This document shows positions 16,572-25,283 of a DNA stretch of 64,000 nt, piece by piece. Position numbers and translations under genes: made by a program. Positions within the stretch are counted from its first letter, which is position 1. Every line of letters starts with the position of its first letter. The stretch is taken from positions 5,828,001 through 5,892,000 of the forward strand of contig NZ_CP135079.1 of NCBI RefSeq assembly GCF_032121415.1, read 5' to 3'. Below the pieces are notes generated by a model. It had not been told where the DNA came from. It searched no databases and saw nothing but the letters and a program-made list of their open reading frames with translations. This DNA comes from Streptomyces parvus. GTDB taxonomy: Bacteria; Actinomycetota; Actinomycetes; Streptomycetales; Streptomycetaceae.

Positions 16572-16594
16572 ACCCCACAGCGGCCCCTCGTCGC

Positions 16595-16634
16595 GTGGAC
16601 GGCGGTCTCAGTGCACCGAGAACCCGCCGTCCAC
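16595..16634. terminator. Hairpin between convergent Clp-N and SDR genes
   Basis: Arms GTGGACGGCGG (16595-16605) and CCGCCGTCCAC (16624-16634) are perfectly complementary over 11 bp, with an 18-nt loop. The hairpin overlaps the last codons of the SDR gene and could end transcription of the plus-strand gene. There is no T tract, as is usual in this G+C range. Confidence 0.55.
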
Positions 16635-17387
16635 GAAGACCGACTGCCCGGTGACGTACGCCGATGAGCGCCCCGCCAGGAACACCACGGCCCCGGCGAA
16701 GTCCTCCGCTAGGCCGTTCCGGCCGACCAGGGTCCGGGCGGCCAGCGACGCCACCTTCTCCGGATCCGACTGGAGACGCGCGTTCAGCGGGGTCAGCACG
16801 AAACCGGGCACCAGGCTGTTCACGGTGACGCCGTGCGGCGACCACGCCTCGGCCTGCGACCGGGTCAGCGACTCCAGGCCGCCCTTGGACACCCCGTAGG
16901 CACCGCTGCTCACGAAGGCCCGGTGCGCCTGCTGCGACGTGATGTGGATGATCCGCCCGTACCCCCGCTCGGCCATGCCCGGCCCGAACCGCTGCCCGAG
17001 CAGGAACGGCGCCTTCAGGTTCACCGCCATCGTGGTGTCCCAGACGTCCTCGCCGAGCTCGGTCATCGGCGGGCGCAGATTGATCCCGGCGCAGTTCACC
17101 AGGATGTCCGGCTCCCCGAACGCCGCCGCGGCCTCCTCCGCCCCCACGCGCACCCCCTCGGCGGTGCTCAGGTCCGCGCTCACCCAGGCCGCCCGGCAGC
17201 CCTCCGCGGTCAGCTCGTCCACGGTCGTCCGCAGCTCCGCCTCCCGGCGAGCCACCACGACGACGCTCGCGCCGGCCCGGGCCAGGGCGCCGGTGATCGC
17301 CCGGCCGATGCCGGAGCTGCCGCCGGTGACCACCGCCACCCGGCCTTCCAGCGAGAACAGTTCCGAGACGTAGGTGTGTGCACTCAT
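16608..17387 (-). CDS. SDR-family oxidoreductase
   Basis: 259 aa classical short-chain dehydrogenase. Cofactor motif TGGSSGIGRA, NCAG (ILVNCAGIN), catalytic Ser (ITSQQAH) and YxxxK (YGVSKGG) are in order, and the C terminus has GQSVFVDGGFSVH. ARREAE after beta2 suggests NADP(H) preference. The family reduces or oxidises ketone/alcohol groups; gluconate 5-dehydrogenase-like members look similar. Upstream of the ATG, TAAGGT can serve either as an AAGGT ribosome-binding site or as a -10 six nt away. Transcription converges with the Clp-N gene. Confidence 0.9.
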   Translation of the reverse strand: MSAHTYVSELFSLEGRVAVVTGGSSGIGRAITGALARAGASVVVVARREAELRTTVDELTAEGCRAAWVSADLSTAEGVRVGAEEAAAAFGEPDILVNCAGINLRPPMTELGEDVWDTTMAVNLKAPFLLGQRFGPGMAERGYGRIIHITSQQAHRAFVSSGAYGVSKGGLESLTRSQAEAWSPHGVTVNSLVPGFVLTPLNARLQSDPEKVASLAARTLVGRNGLAEDFAGAVVFLAGRSSAYVTGQSVFVDGGFSVH

Positions 17388-17496
17388 GTACGCACCTTAG
17401 ATATGCGCTCGGATCTCCGGTCGGGGCGGGGTGGGGGACCGGTGAACGCCGCGCGCCCTGTGGTGCGGAACCGGGCCGGGATGGGACCCTAGTGGT

Positions 17497-17937
17497 ATGA
17501 ACATCCCTTTCTTGGACAACTGGCGTAAGCGTCAGGGTGGTACGCAGTCGGGCACGCTCGCCACCGCCGTCGAGACGGACCCCGACGGTGTGACCGAGCT
17601 GCTCGCCGAATGCGAGCTGCTGCGCGTCCGGGCGGGGCAGCAAGGACTCGAACTCGACGACACCCCCGCCTCGTTGGCCGCGCTCGACCAGCTGCCGCCC
17701 CGCTGGCGCGACGACCCCGAGGAACTGCCCTGGCTCGGCAACGACGCCGGCCTCTACCTCGGCACGGTGATCGTGCGGACGGTGCCGGGCGCCGCGTGGG
17801 ACATCTGGCCGAGCGGTCAGCCCGTGGTGCGGCTGGAGTCCGGGCGGGAGATCGACGTCGTCTCGGCCGGGCTCGACTGGGCGATGGCGGGCAGCCCGGA
17901 GCTCTCCCAGGTGTACGCGGAGTCCGCCGAGAACTGA
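17497..17937 (+). CDS. Small conserved actinomycete protein (DUF6278-like)
   Basis: 146 aa, acidic, soluble. Beginning MNIPFLDNWRKR, it contains ELLAECELLRVRA, LPWLGNDAGLYLGTVIVRTV and WDIWPSGQPVVRL. From memory this matches the DUF6278 family, which is widespread in Streptomyces and of unknown function. The core looks like a small beta-rich domain with a helical N-terminal half. The 3' side is a 147-base AT-richer gap leading to the glutamate transporter, so this gene is likely monocistronic. Confidence 0.8.
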   Translation: MNIPFLDNWRKRQGGTQSGTLATAVETDPDGVTELLAECELLRVRAGQQGLELDDTPASLAALDQLPPRWRDDPEELPWLGNDAGLYLGTVIVRTVPGAAWDIWPSGQPVVRLESGREIDVVSAGLDWAMAGSPELSQVYAESAEN

Positions 17938-18084
17938 GCCGGGCGCCGGTGAGCCGTCCGACTCGCCCGCCTAATCCAGTTAAAACGCCTTTTGCGCCAT
18001 TTACGCGTGTCGGGTGCGAAGTCCCTTTTCGCGATGGATAGTTTGCGCTGACCTCGACACAGCGACAAGTGGGTAGGGCAGCGC

Positions 18085-18828
<744 letters not shown>

Positions 18829-18840
18829 GGGGGGCATTCC

Positions 18841-19770
18841 ATGTTGCGTACGAGGAACACGCGTACGGGCCGGGCCGCCGCCCTCGTGGCCGGCCTTCTG
18901 CTCGCCGCACTCGCCGCCGGCTGCGGCAAGGACGGCAGCCCGCCGGTCAAGGGTCCCAAGGCCGAGGCTCTGCCGGTGTACCGGGTCGACACCGGCTTCG
19001 ACCTGCCCGACTCCCGCACCTGGACCAAGGCGAAGAGGCGCGGCTATCTGATCGTCGGCGCCAAGGAGGACCAGCCCTACCTGGGCGAGAAGGACCCGGC
19101 GAGCGGGATCTACTCCGGGTTCGACATCGAGATCGCCCGCATGATGGCGGCCTCGCTCGGCTTCGAACCGAAGACGATCCGCTTCCGCACGATCGCCTCC
19201 GCCAACCGCGAGACGGCCCTGCAGAACGGCCAGATCGACTACTACGTCGGCACCTACACCATCAACGACATGCGCAAGAAGCTCGTCGGCTTCGCCGGCC
19301 CGTACTACATGGCCGGCCAGGGACTGCTGGTGCGCACCGACGAGAACGACATCAACGGGCCCCAGGACCTGGCGGGCAAGACGGTCTGCTCGGCGGCCGG
19401 CTCCACCCCCTACCAGCGGATCGCCGCCGACTACCCCAAGGCGACCCTCGTCGCGTACGACACGTACTCGATCTGCGTCGACAACCTCCTCACCTACCAG
19501 GTCGACGCGGTCACCACCGACGACGCGATCCTGCTGGGCTTCGCGGCCAAGGCGCCCGACGAGATGAAGGTCGTCGGCAAACCCTTCTCGGAGGAGCCGT
19601 ACGGCATCGGCGTACCGCGCAGCGACAACGCCCTGCGCAACGCGCTCAACGACGCGCTGGAGGCCAACGAGAAGAACGGCAACTGGAAGAAGGCGTACGA
19701 AGCGACGCTGGGGCTCTCCGGAGCGCCCGCGCCGGCCCCGCCGCCCATCGACCGCTACCCGGCGACCTGA
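18841..19770 (+). CDS. gluB: Glutamate-type ABC transporter substrate-binding lipoprotein
   Basis: 309 aa. Signal peptide with lipobox LAAGC gives lipidated Cys28. The mature domain is an SBP family 3 fold: YLIVGAKEDQPYLGEKDPASGIYSGFDIEIARMMAASLGF, then IDYYVGTYTINDMRKKLVGFAGPYY. It would bind glutamate or a related acidic amino acid outside the membrane. The C-terminal 20 residues are Pro/Ala-rich (APAPAPPPIDRYPAT). It lies 12 bases after gluA and 16 bases before gluC. Confidence 0.92.
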   Translation: MLRTRNTRTGRAAALVAGLLLAALAAGCGKDGSPPVKGPKAEALPVYRVDTGFDLPDSRTWTKAKRRGYLIVGAKEDQPYLGEKDPASGIYSGFDIEIARMMAASLGFEPKTIRFRTIASANRETALQNGQIDYYVGTYTINDMRKKLVGFAGPYYMAGQGLLVRTDENDINGPQDLAGKTVCSAAGSTPYQRIAADYPKATLVAYDTYSICVDNLLTYQVDAVTTDDAILLGFAAKAPDEMKVVGKPFSEEPYGIGVPRSDNALRNALNDALEANEKNGNWKKAYEATLGLSGAPAPAPPPIDRYPAT

Positions 19771-19786
19771 GGGGACGGCCCCACCC

Positions 19787-20431
19787 ATGGATGTACTGAC
19801 AGAGAACTTCTCCCTCTACGGCAAGGGCTTCCTCGGCACCGTCGAACTGACCGTCTACGCCTCGGCGCTGGCGCTCGTCCTCGGCTTCCTCATGGCGTCC
19901 TTCCGGGTCGCGCCCGTCGGCTCGTTCCGGGTGCTGGGGACGGTCTGGGTCACCGTGCTCCGCAACACCCCGCTGACGCTGCTGTTCTTCGCGGTCCTGC
20001 TCGGCCTGCCCCGCTTCGGGCTCGTCCTGCCGTTCCAGCTCTTCGCCGTCCTCGCACTCGGCTGCTACACCTCCGCGTTCATCTGCGAGGTGCTGCGCTC
20101 CGGCATCAACACCGTGCCCAAGGGCCAGGGCGAGGCCGCCCGCAGCCTCGGCATGAACTTCGGCCAGACCCTGAGCACCGTGGTGCTGCCGCAGGCGTTC
20201 CGGTCGGTGATCCCGCCGGTCGGCTCGACGCTGATCGCGCTGGCGAAGAACTCCGCCATCGCCGGGGCGTTCAGCGTCACCGAACTCCTCGGCACCTACA
20301 AGACGCTCAACGAACTGGGCTACAGCATCATCTGGTCCTTCATCTGGATCGCCGTCGGCTACCTGATCATCACCCTGACCATCAGCGCGGTGTTCAACGT
20401 GATGGAGAAGCGCTGGGGAGTGGCACGATGA
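19787..20431 (+). CDS. gluC: Glutamate-type ABC transporter permease 1
   Basis: 214 aa, about five membrane helices. The polar amino-acid permease signature is visible: FLGTVELTVYAS at the start, VLRNTPLTLLFF, and coupling helix EVLRSGINTVPKGQGEAARSLG. It pairs with GluD to form the translocation pore. The ATG of gluD overlaps its TGA (ATGA), showing translational coupling. Confidence 0.92.
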   Translation: MDVLTENFSLYGKGFLGTVELTVYASALALVLGFLMASFRVAPVGSFRVLGTVWVTVLRNTPLTLLFFAVLLGLPRFGLVLPFQLFAVLALGCYTSAFICEVLRSGINTVPKGQGEAARSLGMNFGQTLSTVVLPQAFRSVIPPVGSTLIALAKNSAIAGAFSVTELLGTYKTLNELGYSIIWSFIWIAVGYLIITLTISAVFNVMEKRWGVAR

Positions 20432-21324
20432 CCAAGACCCTCACCCGTAAGCCGTCCCGAGCCTCGGCGCCCGAGGCCACCGCGCTCTACGACATCCCCG
20501 GCCCCGTGACCCGCAGACGGCACCTGATGTACGGGATCGCCTCCACGGTCCTGATCGTGGCGCTGTTCGGCTGGATCGTCCACCTGCTCTTCGACACCGA
20601 CCAGTTCACCGCGCAGAAGTGGACGCCCTTCGAGTACAAGGGCATTCAGGAACTGCTGCTGCGCGGGCTCGGCAACACCCTCAAGGCGTTCGCGTACGCG
20701 GCGGTCCTCTCGCTCGCGCTCGGGGCGGTCCTCGCCGTCGGCCGGCTCTCCGAACACCGGGTGCTGCGCTGGATCTCCACCCTGCTGGTCGAGTTCTTCC
20801 GGGCCATGCCGGTACTGGTGATGATCTTCTTCATCTTCGTGGCGCTGAAGGTCCAGCCGCTGCCCGCCCTCGTCGCCGGGCTGACCCTCTACAACGGCTC
20901 GGTCCTCGCGGAGGTGTTCCGCACCGGGATCAACTCCGTGGACCGGGGCCAGCGCGAGGCGGCGTACGCGCTCGGGATGCGCAAGACGCAGGTCACCACC
21001 TTCGTCCTGGCGCCCCAGGCCGTGCGCGCGATGCTGCCGACCATCATCAGCCAGCTGGTGGTCGCGCTGAAGGACACCTCACTGGGCTATCTGATCACCT
21101 ACGAGGAATTCCTCCACGCCGGAAAGCTGATCGCGTCGAATCTCGACTACGATCTTCCCTTCATCCCCGTCGTGATGGTGATCTCGCCGATCTACATCGG
21201 GATGTGCATGCTGCTCTCGTGGTTCGCCACCTGGGTGGCCAAGCGGCAGCGGCGCAACCTGAAAACCAGAGCGGTCGGGGTGGCCCCGGCCGAACCGGGG
21301 ACGCTGCTGCCGGGAGGGCAGTAG
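20428..21324 (+). CDS. gluD: Glutamate-type ABC transporter permease 2
   Basis: 298 aa, longer than GluC because of an N-terminal cytoplasmic segment and an extra helix (LMYGIASTVLIVALFGWIVHLLF). The core has LLLRGLGNTLKAFAYAAVLSLALG, RAMPVLVMIFF and coupling motif EVFRTGINSVDRGQREAAYALGM. The C-terminal tail is basic (AKRQRRNLKTRAVG). It is the last gene of the operon and is followed directly by a hairpin. Confidence 0.92.
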   Translation: MTKTLTRKPSRASAPEATALYDIPGPVTRRRHLMYGIASTVLIVALFGWIVHLLFDTDQFTAQKWTPFEYKGIQELLLRGLGNTLKAFAYAAVLSLALGAVLAVGRLSEHRVLRWISTLLVEFFRAMPVLVMIFFIFVALKVQPLPALVAGLTLYNGSVLAEVFRTGINSVDRGQREAAYALGMRKTQVTTFVLAPQAVRAMLPTIISQLVVALKDTSLGYLITYEEFLHAGKLIASNLDYDLPFIPVVMVISPIYIGMCMLLSWFATWVAKRQRRNLKTRAVGVAPAEPGTLLPGGQ

Positions 21325-21344
21325 CCGGGCAGTGCCCGCCCGGC
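21324..21344. terminator. Hairpin between convergent gluD and S15-type hydrolase genes
   Basis: GCCGGGC (21324-21330) and GCCCGGC (21338-21344) pair perfectly over 7 bp around a 7-nt loop. It starts at the last base of the gluD stop codon and lies 13 bases from the end of the convergent gene, so it may work in both directions. Confidence 0.6.
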
Positions 21345-21356
21345 AGCAGTCGGTGA

Positions 21357-22958
21357 TCACTTCTCGCGCAGCGGGACCGAGAGATGACTCGGGTCCGTGC
21401 CGGGCGAGGAGAAGGTCAGCTGCGCGCCGGTCGGGTTGTGCTCGATGTACAGCGGATCGACGGTGTCGATCACCAGGGCGAGCCGGTGACCGGCCGGGAC
21501 GTCGTAGGCCGTGGAGAACAGCTCCAGGTCGACGGGGAACGGCCGGCCCGGCGTCTGCCCGTGGAAGGTGTACGGAGCGTTGCTGACCAGTTTGCCGATG
21601 CCGAGCGGCCCCACGTCGTAGAGATACGCGACGAGGGTGCCGCTCGGCTTCGTGCTGGTGACCGTGGTGTGCAGCGTGGCGGTCCCCCGGATCTGCTGCT
21701 CGGTGGCGTACCGCTCCGACTGCCACACGCTCGCGAACGTCCGCGGCAGCAGCGGTACGGAGACCGCCGGCGGCAGCTTCAGGAACTGGTCCAGCGCGTT
21801 GGACAGGATCGAGATGCCCCCGTTCGCACCGGAGTCGACGTCGGCCCGCACCTTCTTGGTGCCGTCCAGCGGGATCCGGTTCTTGAGCGTGCCGACCGAC
21901 TTCCAGTCCGGGTACCCCTCGTACCCCTTGTCGGTGCGGGACTTGAGCTGGACGGGCTGCTCGGTGTCGATGCCGTTGCGCTCGCCCTTGAGATAGCGGT
22001 CGAACCAGCGGCGGGTGCTCGTCCAGGTGTCGTTGGGCAGCCCGAGCAGTCCGGTGGCCTCGGCCGTGGCGTGGTCGCCGGGGCGGAACTCCAGACGCTT
22101 GGGGCCGGTGAGCTTGTCATAGAACGAGGCGTACTGGTTGGGCGGGAAGATGGTGTCGCCCCAGGCGTTGCCCATCATGATCGCCGCGCCGTTGGCGTTG
22201 ATCCGGTCCAGATACGTCAAGGGGGACCGCTTCTTCCCCCAGGCGATCATCTCCGGTTCCTTGTCCAGCCGGGAGCCGAGGAAGTCCTTCAGTGTCTGCG
22301 TCAGTTCGTCGCTGGGCCGTCCGGTGAGCAGGCCCGCGCCGCCGAGCAGGGCGGCGGCCTGGAGATGCTGGGTGCGCCCGCTGTAGATCGAGTCGATCAG
22401 ATCGGCCCAGCCGCTCAGCGCGGCGACCGCCTTGATCCGCGGGTCGTGCCCGGCCGCCAGCAGGCTGATGCCCGCCCCGTAGGAGATGCCGCCCATGCCG
22501 ATGCGGTCCGGGTCGGCGGAGGTGTGCCCCAGCGCCCAGTCGATGACGGCGGAGGCGTCCGCGATGTCCGGCGGACCCGCCACCTCGATCTTCCCGCCGG
22601 AGCGCCAGAAGCCGCGTGAGGTGTAACTCACCACGACATAGCCGGAGTCGGCGAGCTTCTGGGCCTGCGCCAGATACTCGATCTGCGGCGTGGCCCAGCT
22701 CGTCGGGAAGACGATGAGGGGGTGCTTCGCCCCGGCGGAGGCCCCGGCCGGGGTGAACACGTTGCCCTTGAGCGTGATGTCCCCGGACCCGGGGATGTCG
22801 TGGAACGTCAGGCCACCGCCCGTCGTGCTCGCGGGCGCGGCGGGAGGGGCGGGGGCGGCGGCCGCCGGGGGCGAGGCGACGAGTGCGCCGCCAGCGAGCA
22901 GGGCGGCGGCGGTGGTGATCGAAGCGGTGGTGCGCAGTGCCGGTTTCGGACGTACCAC
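21357..22958 (-). CDS. Secreted S15/CocE-type alpha/beta-hydrolase
   Basis: 533 aa from GTG 22958, with GGAG just upstream. A signal peptide (RTTASITTAAALLAGGALVASPPAAAA) is followed by an X-Pro dipeptidyl-peptidase S15-like domain. Nucleophile elbow GISYGAG, Asp in NAWGDTIFPP and His in RPGDHATAE are plausible triad residues. The C-terminal 200 residues fit a PepX_C beta-sandwich (LVAYLYDVGPLG, LFSTAYDVPAGHRLALVIDTVDPLY). It probably hydrolyses peptides or acyl esters outside the cell. The 148-base region upstream has three GGTAAC copies and a CCCTGGT direct repeat that may be regulatory. Confidence 0.88.
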   Translation of the reverse strand: MVRPKPALRTTASITTAAALLAGGALVASPPAAAAPAPPAAPASTTGGGLTFHDIPGSGDITLKGNVFTPAGASAGAKHPLIVFPTSWATPQIEYLAQAQKLADSGYVVVSYTSRGFWRSGGKIEVAGPPDIADASAVIDWALGHTSADPDRIGMGGISYGAGISLLAAGHDPRIKAVAALSGWADLIDSIYSGRTQHLQAAALLGGAGLLTGRPSDELTQTLKDFLGSRLDKEPEMIAWGKKRSPLTYLDRINANGAAIMMGNAWGDTIFPPNQYASFYDKLTGPKRLEFRPGDHATAEATGLLGLPNDTWTSTRRWFDRYLKGERNGIDTEQPVQLKSRTDKGYEGYPDWKSVGTLKNRIPLDGTKKVRADVDSGANGGISILSNALDQFLKLPPAVSVPLLPRTFASVWQSERYATEQQIRGTATLHTTVTSTKPSGTLVAYLYDVGPLGIGKLVSNAPYTFHGQTPGRPFPVDLELFSTAYDVPAGHRLALVIDTVDPLYIEHNPTGAQLTFSSPGTDPSHLSVPLREK

Positions 22959-23106
22959 GGGTCACTCCTCACGCGTGTCAGTGCAAAGTGACCCGACGGT
23001 AACCCTGGTTGTTTACCCCTGGTAACTACTCGTCGTATTGCGCGAAGGTAACGATTGTTGGACGTGGCGTCAGTAGCGTGTCCGGTGCGGAACGGGCGCT
23101 ACCGGG

Positions 23107-24315
23107 TCACGTCAGGGCGCTCTTGGCCTGCCAGTCCGTCCACGAGACGTTCCACGCGCCGTAGCCGTTGCCCTCGGCGACCGTGCCCTTGGACTCCGCG
23201 CCGGTGATCTCGAACGGGTCGCCCACGCGTACCTGCCCGTACAGCGCGGAGGCGTCGGCGTCGCTCATCCCGAGGCAGCCGGAGCTCCGGTTGGCCTGGC
23301 CGAAATAGCCCGCGTTCCACGGTGCCGCGTGGGCGTACATCCCCGACCAGGTCAGCCGCATCGAGTAGTCGACCATCTTGTCGTAGGCATCGCCCAGGCC
23401 CACCGTCTCGGAGCGCATGTTGATGGTGCCCTCCTTCGACATCAGGACCGCCGTGCCCCGCCAGGAAGCCTTCTCGCCGCCCGGGGTACCCGCCGACATC
23501 GGCAGGTCCAGCACCTGCTTTCCGTCCCGGTGAAGGGCGAGCCGGTGTCCGTCGAGGTCGACCTTGACCACCTGCGCCGCGCCGATCGTGAACGTCGTCG
23601 CGTAGTCGCGGACGAACCAGCCGCCGTCCGCCCCCGTGTCGACGCCGTTCAGCTGTGCGTCCAGGGTGACCTTCGTGCCGGGCTTCCAGTACTCCTCGGG
23701 CCGCCAGTCCGCACGGTCCTTGCCCGAGTAGTCCTGCAGCCAGCCCCAGGAACCCTCGGTGCCGTTGGAGGTGGAGACCTTCAGGGCCTTCTCCACGGCC
23801 GCCTTGTCCTTCACCGGGTGGTCGAAGACGACGGACAGCGGCTGCGCGATGCCCACGGTCGTGTTCCTGCCCGGCGCGAGGAGCAGTTTGTTCACCTTCT
23901 CGGCCTCGGCGGTGGCGAACGCCGCCCGGTCGCTGCCGCCGTCCGTGTCCGTCGCCTCGACCGTGTACGCGGTGCCCGGCGCGGCGAAGCGGTCGGACGT
24001 CCAGGTCCGGCCGTCGGCCGATATCTTCCCGGCCAGCGGGCCGCCCTCGCCCGCCTTCACCGACACGGCCTTCAGCTTGCCGTGCTTCAGCGTCACCTTC
24101 ACCGGCTCACCGGGCGCCGCGGCCTCGCCCCGGAGGTTCACGGTGATGCTGGTGGCGGGGGCCCTGCCGTCCCCGCCCACCTCGGCGGAGCCCGAAGCGC
24201 CGCCCGAGCACGCGGTGAGCGCGGCGGCCAGCAGCGCCGCGGGCCCGGTCAGGGCGAGCCTGGCCCTCCGGCCGGCCTGGGCGGAACGACGGATGCGCGG
24301 GCGTGCGGAACTCAC
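23107..24315 (-). CDS. L,D-transpeptidase lipoprotein (Ig-like plus YkuD domains)
   Basis: 402 aa from GTG 24315, with GGAGGT upstream. Lipobox LTAC gives lipidated Cys36. Two Ig-like beta domains (about residues 55-250) precede a YkuD catalytic domain: LHRDGKQVLDLPMSAG, then His in YAHAAPWNAGYFG and nucleophile Cys in NRSSGCLGMSDADA. The enzyme makes 3-3 peptidoglycan cross-links or attaches proteins to the wall. The usual SHGC motif reads SSGC here. Domain order matches mycobacterial LdtMt2-type enzymes. Acts outside the membrane. Confidence 0.92.
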   Translation of the reverse strand: MSSARPRIRRSAQAGRRARLALTGPAALLAAALTACSGGASGSAEVGGDGRAPATSITVNLRGEAAAPGEPVKVTLKHGKLKAVSVKAGEGGPLAGKISADGRTWTSDRFAAPGTAYTVEATDTDGGSDRAAFATAEAEKVNKLLLAPGRNTTVGIAQPLSVVFDHPVKDKAAVEKALKVSTSNGTEGSWGWLQDYSGKDRADWRPEEYWKPGTKVTLDAQLNGVDTGADGGWFVRDYATTFTIGAAQVVKVDLDGHRLALHRDGKQVLDLPMSAGTPGGEKASWRGTAVLMSKEGTINMRSETVGLGDAYDKMVDYSMRLTWSGMYAHAAPWNAGYFGQANRSSGCLGMSDADASALYGQVRVGDPFEITGAESKGTVAEGNGYGAWNVSWTDWQAKSALT

Positions 24316-24434
24316 GGAAAGACCTCCAGGGCTGGGTGCTCAGGAGAGAAGAGGTATTTCCCCCATGTCGGGTTCCTTCCCCGCACCGGAAAGTCCGGCC
24401 GGGCGGGCACGGCGGCGCCGCTGAGGCGGTCCGG

Positions 24435-25178
24435 TCAGCTGCCCGCCCGGTGCGAGGCGGGCGTGCTGGGGGCGGGGGACCGGGCCTCGCGGGTCACGTC
24501 GCCCACCAGTTCCACCACATCGGGACCGTAGGCCTGGGAGTTGACGACCTTGAGCAGCAGGCAGAACGACTTGTTCCCGTGCTTGCGGCGCAACTTGTCG
24601 TAGTTGCGGGCGACGTAACGGGTGGCCGCCTGGTTCGTGATGGCCCGCTGGCCGCAGAACAGGAAGACCGGACGCGACTCCTGACCTCCCGTCAGGCGGG
24701 CCAGCAGGACGTACTCCGCGGTGCCCGGCTCCATCCGGTAGCGCTCCGAGCCGACCTGGAACGCCACCCGGTCCGGCCCCGGGTCCTGCTCGACGTTGAT
24801 CCGCACCCCGGGCAGCAGGGTCCGCAGGTGCGCCGCCATCCGCTGGTTGGACGTGGGGCCGCCGACGCAGTACTCCGTACGCTCTCCGTACCCCTGCTGC
24901 GCCGTGTCGTGGGTGACGATCTGCGCATGGGCCCCGCAGTCCTTGATGAGCGCGGAGAGTTCGAGCAGGGCGAAGGCGTCGTGCCGGTGCACCGCTCCCT
25001 CGGCGCCCGCGTAGCGGTTGACGACCAGGAGGCACTCGGAGTTCGTCGGCAGCCCGAAGAAGGACTGCCTGCGGCGGAGTCCGCGCCGCCAGAGGTACGT
25101 TCGGGCGATCCAGCCCAGCGAGGCACTGATCCCGGCGGCTATCACGCCCAGCACGATGTTGCGCACGTCGTCCGTCAT
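24435..25178 (-). CDS. Membrane-anchored protein of unknown function (247 aa)
   Basis: One N-terminal hydrophobic helix (NIVLGVIAAGISASLGWIA) is followed by a basic patch (RTYLWRRGLRRRQ) and a soluble domain that should face the cytoplasm. That domain has alternating beta/alpha character: CLLVVNRYAG, AFALLELSALIKDCGAHAQIV, a Gly-rich YCVGGPTSNQRMAAHLR and VFLFCGQRAITNQAATRYVARNY. The pattern suggests a Rossmann-like fold, but I do not recognise the family. On the minus strand TACCAT (25187-25192) stands 8 nt before the ATG, suggesting a leaderless transcript. Confidence 0.75.
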   Translation of the reverse strand: MTDDVRNIVLGVIAAGISASLGWIARTYLWRRGLRRRQSFFGLPTNSECLLVVNRYAGAEGAVHRHDAFALLELSALIKDCGAHAQIVTHDTAQQGYGERTEYCVGGPTSNQRMAAHLRTLLPGVRINVEQDPGPDRVAFQVGSERYRMEPGTAEYVLLARLTGGQESRPVFLFCGQRAITNQAATRYVARNYDKLRRKHGNKSFCLLLKVVNSQAYGPDVVELVGDVTREARSPAPSTPASHRAGS

Positions 25179-25283
25179 GGGCGCGCATGGTATCGGTCAT
25201 TCGGGTAACCGTTCGAGGCGGTCCTGACGATCCGGGCTGCCCGGGGCTACCCTGCGGCGGAGATCCGTTGACTGGAGGTACGT

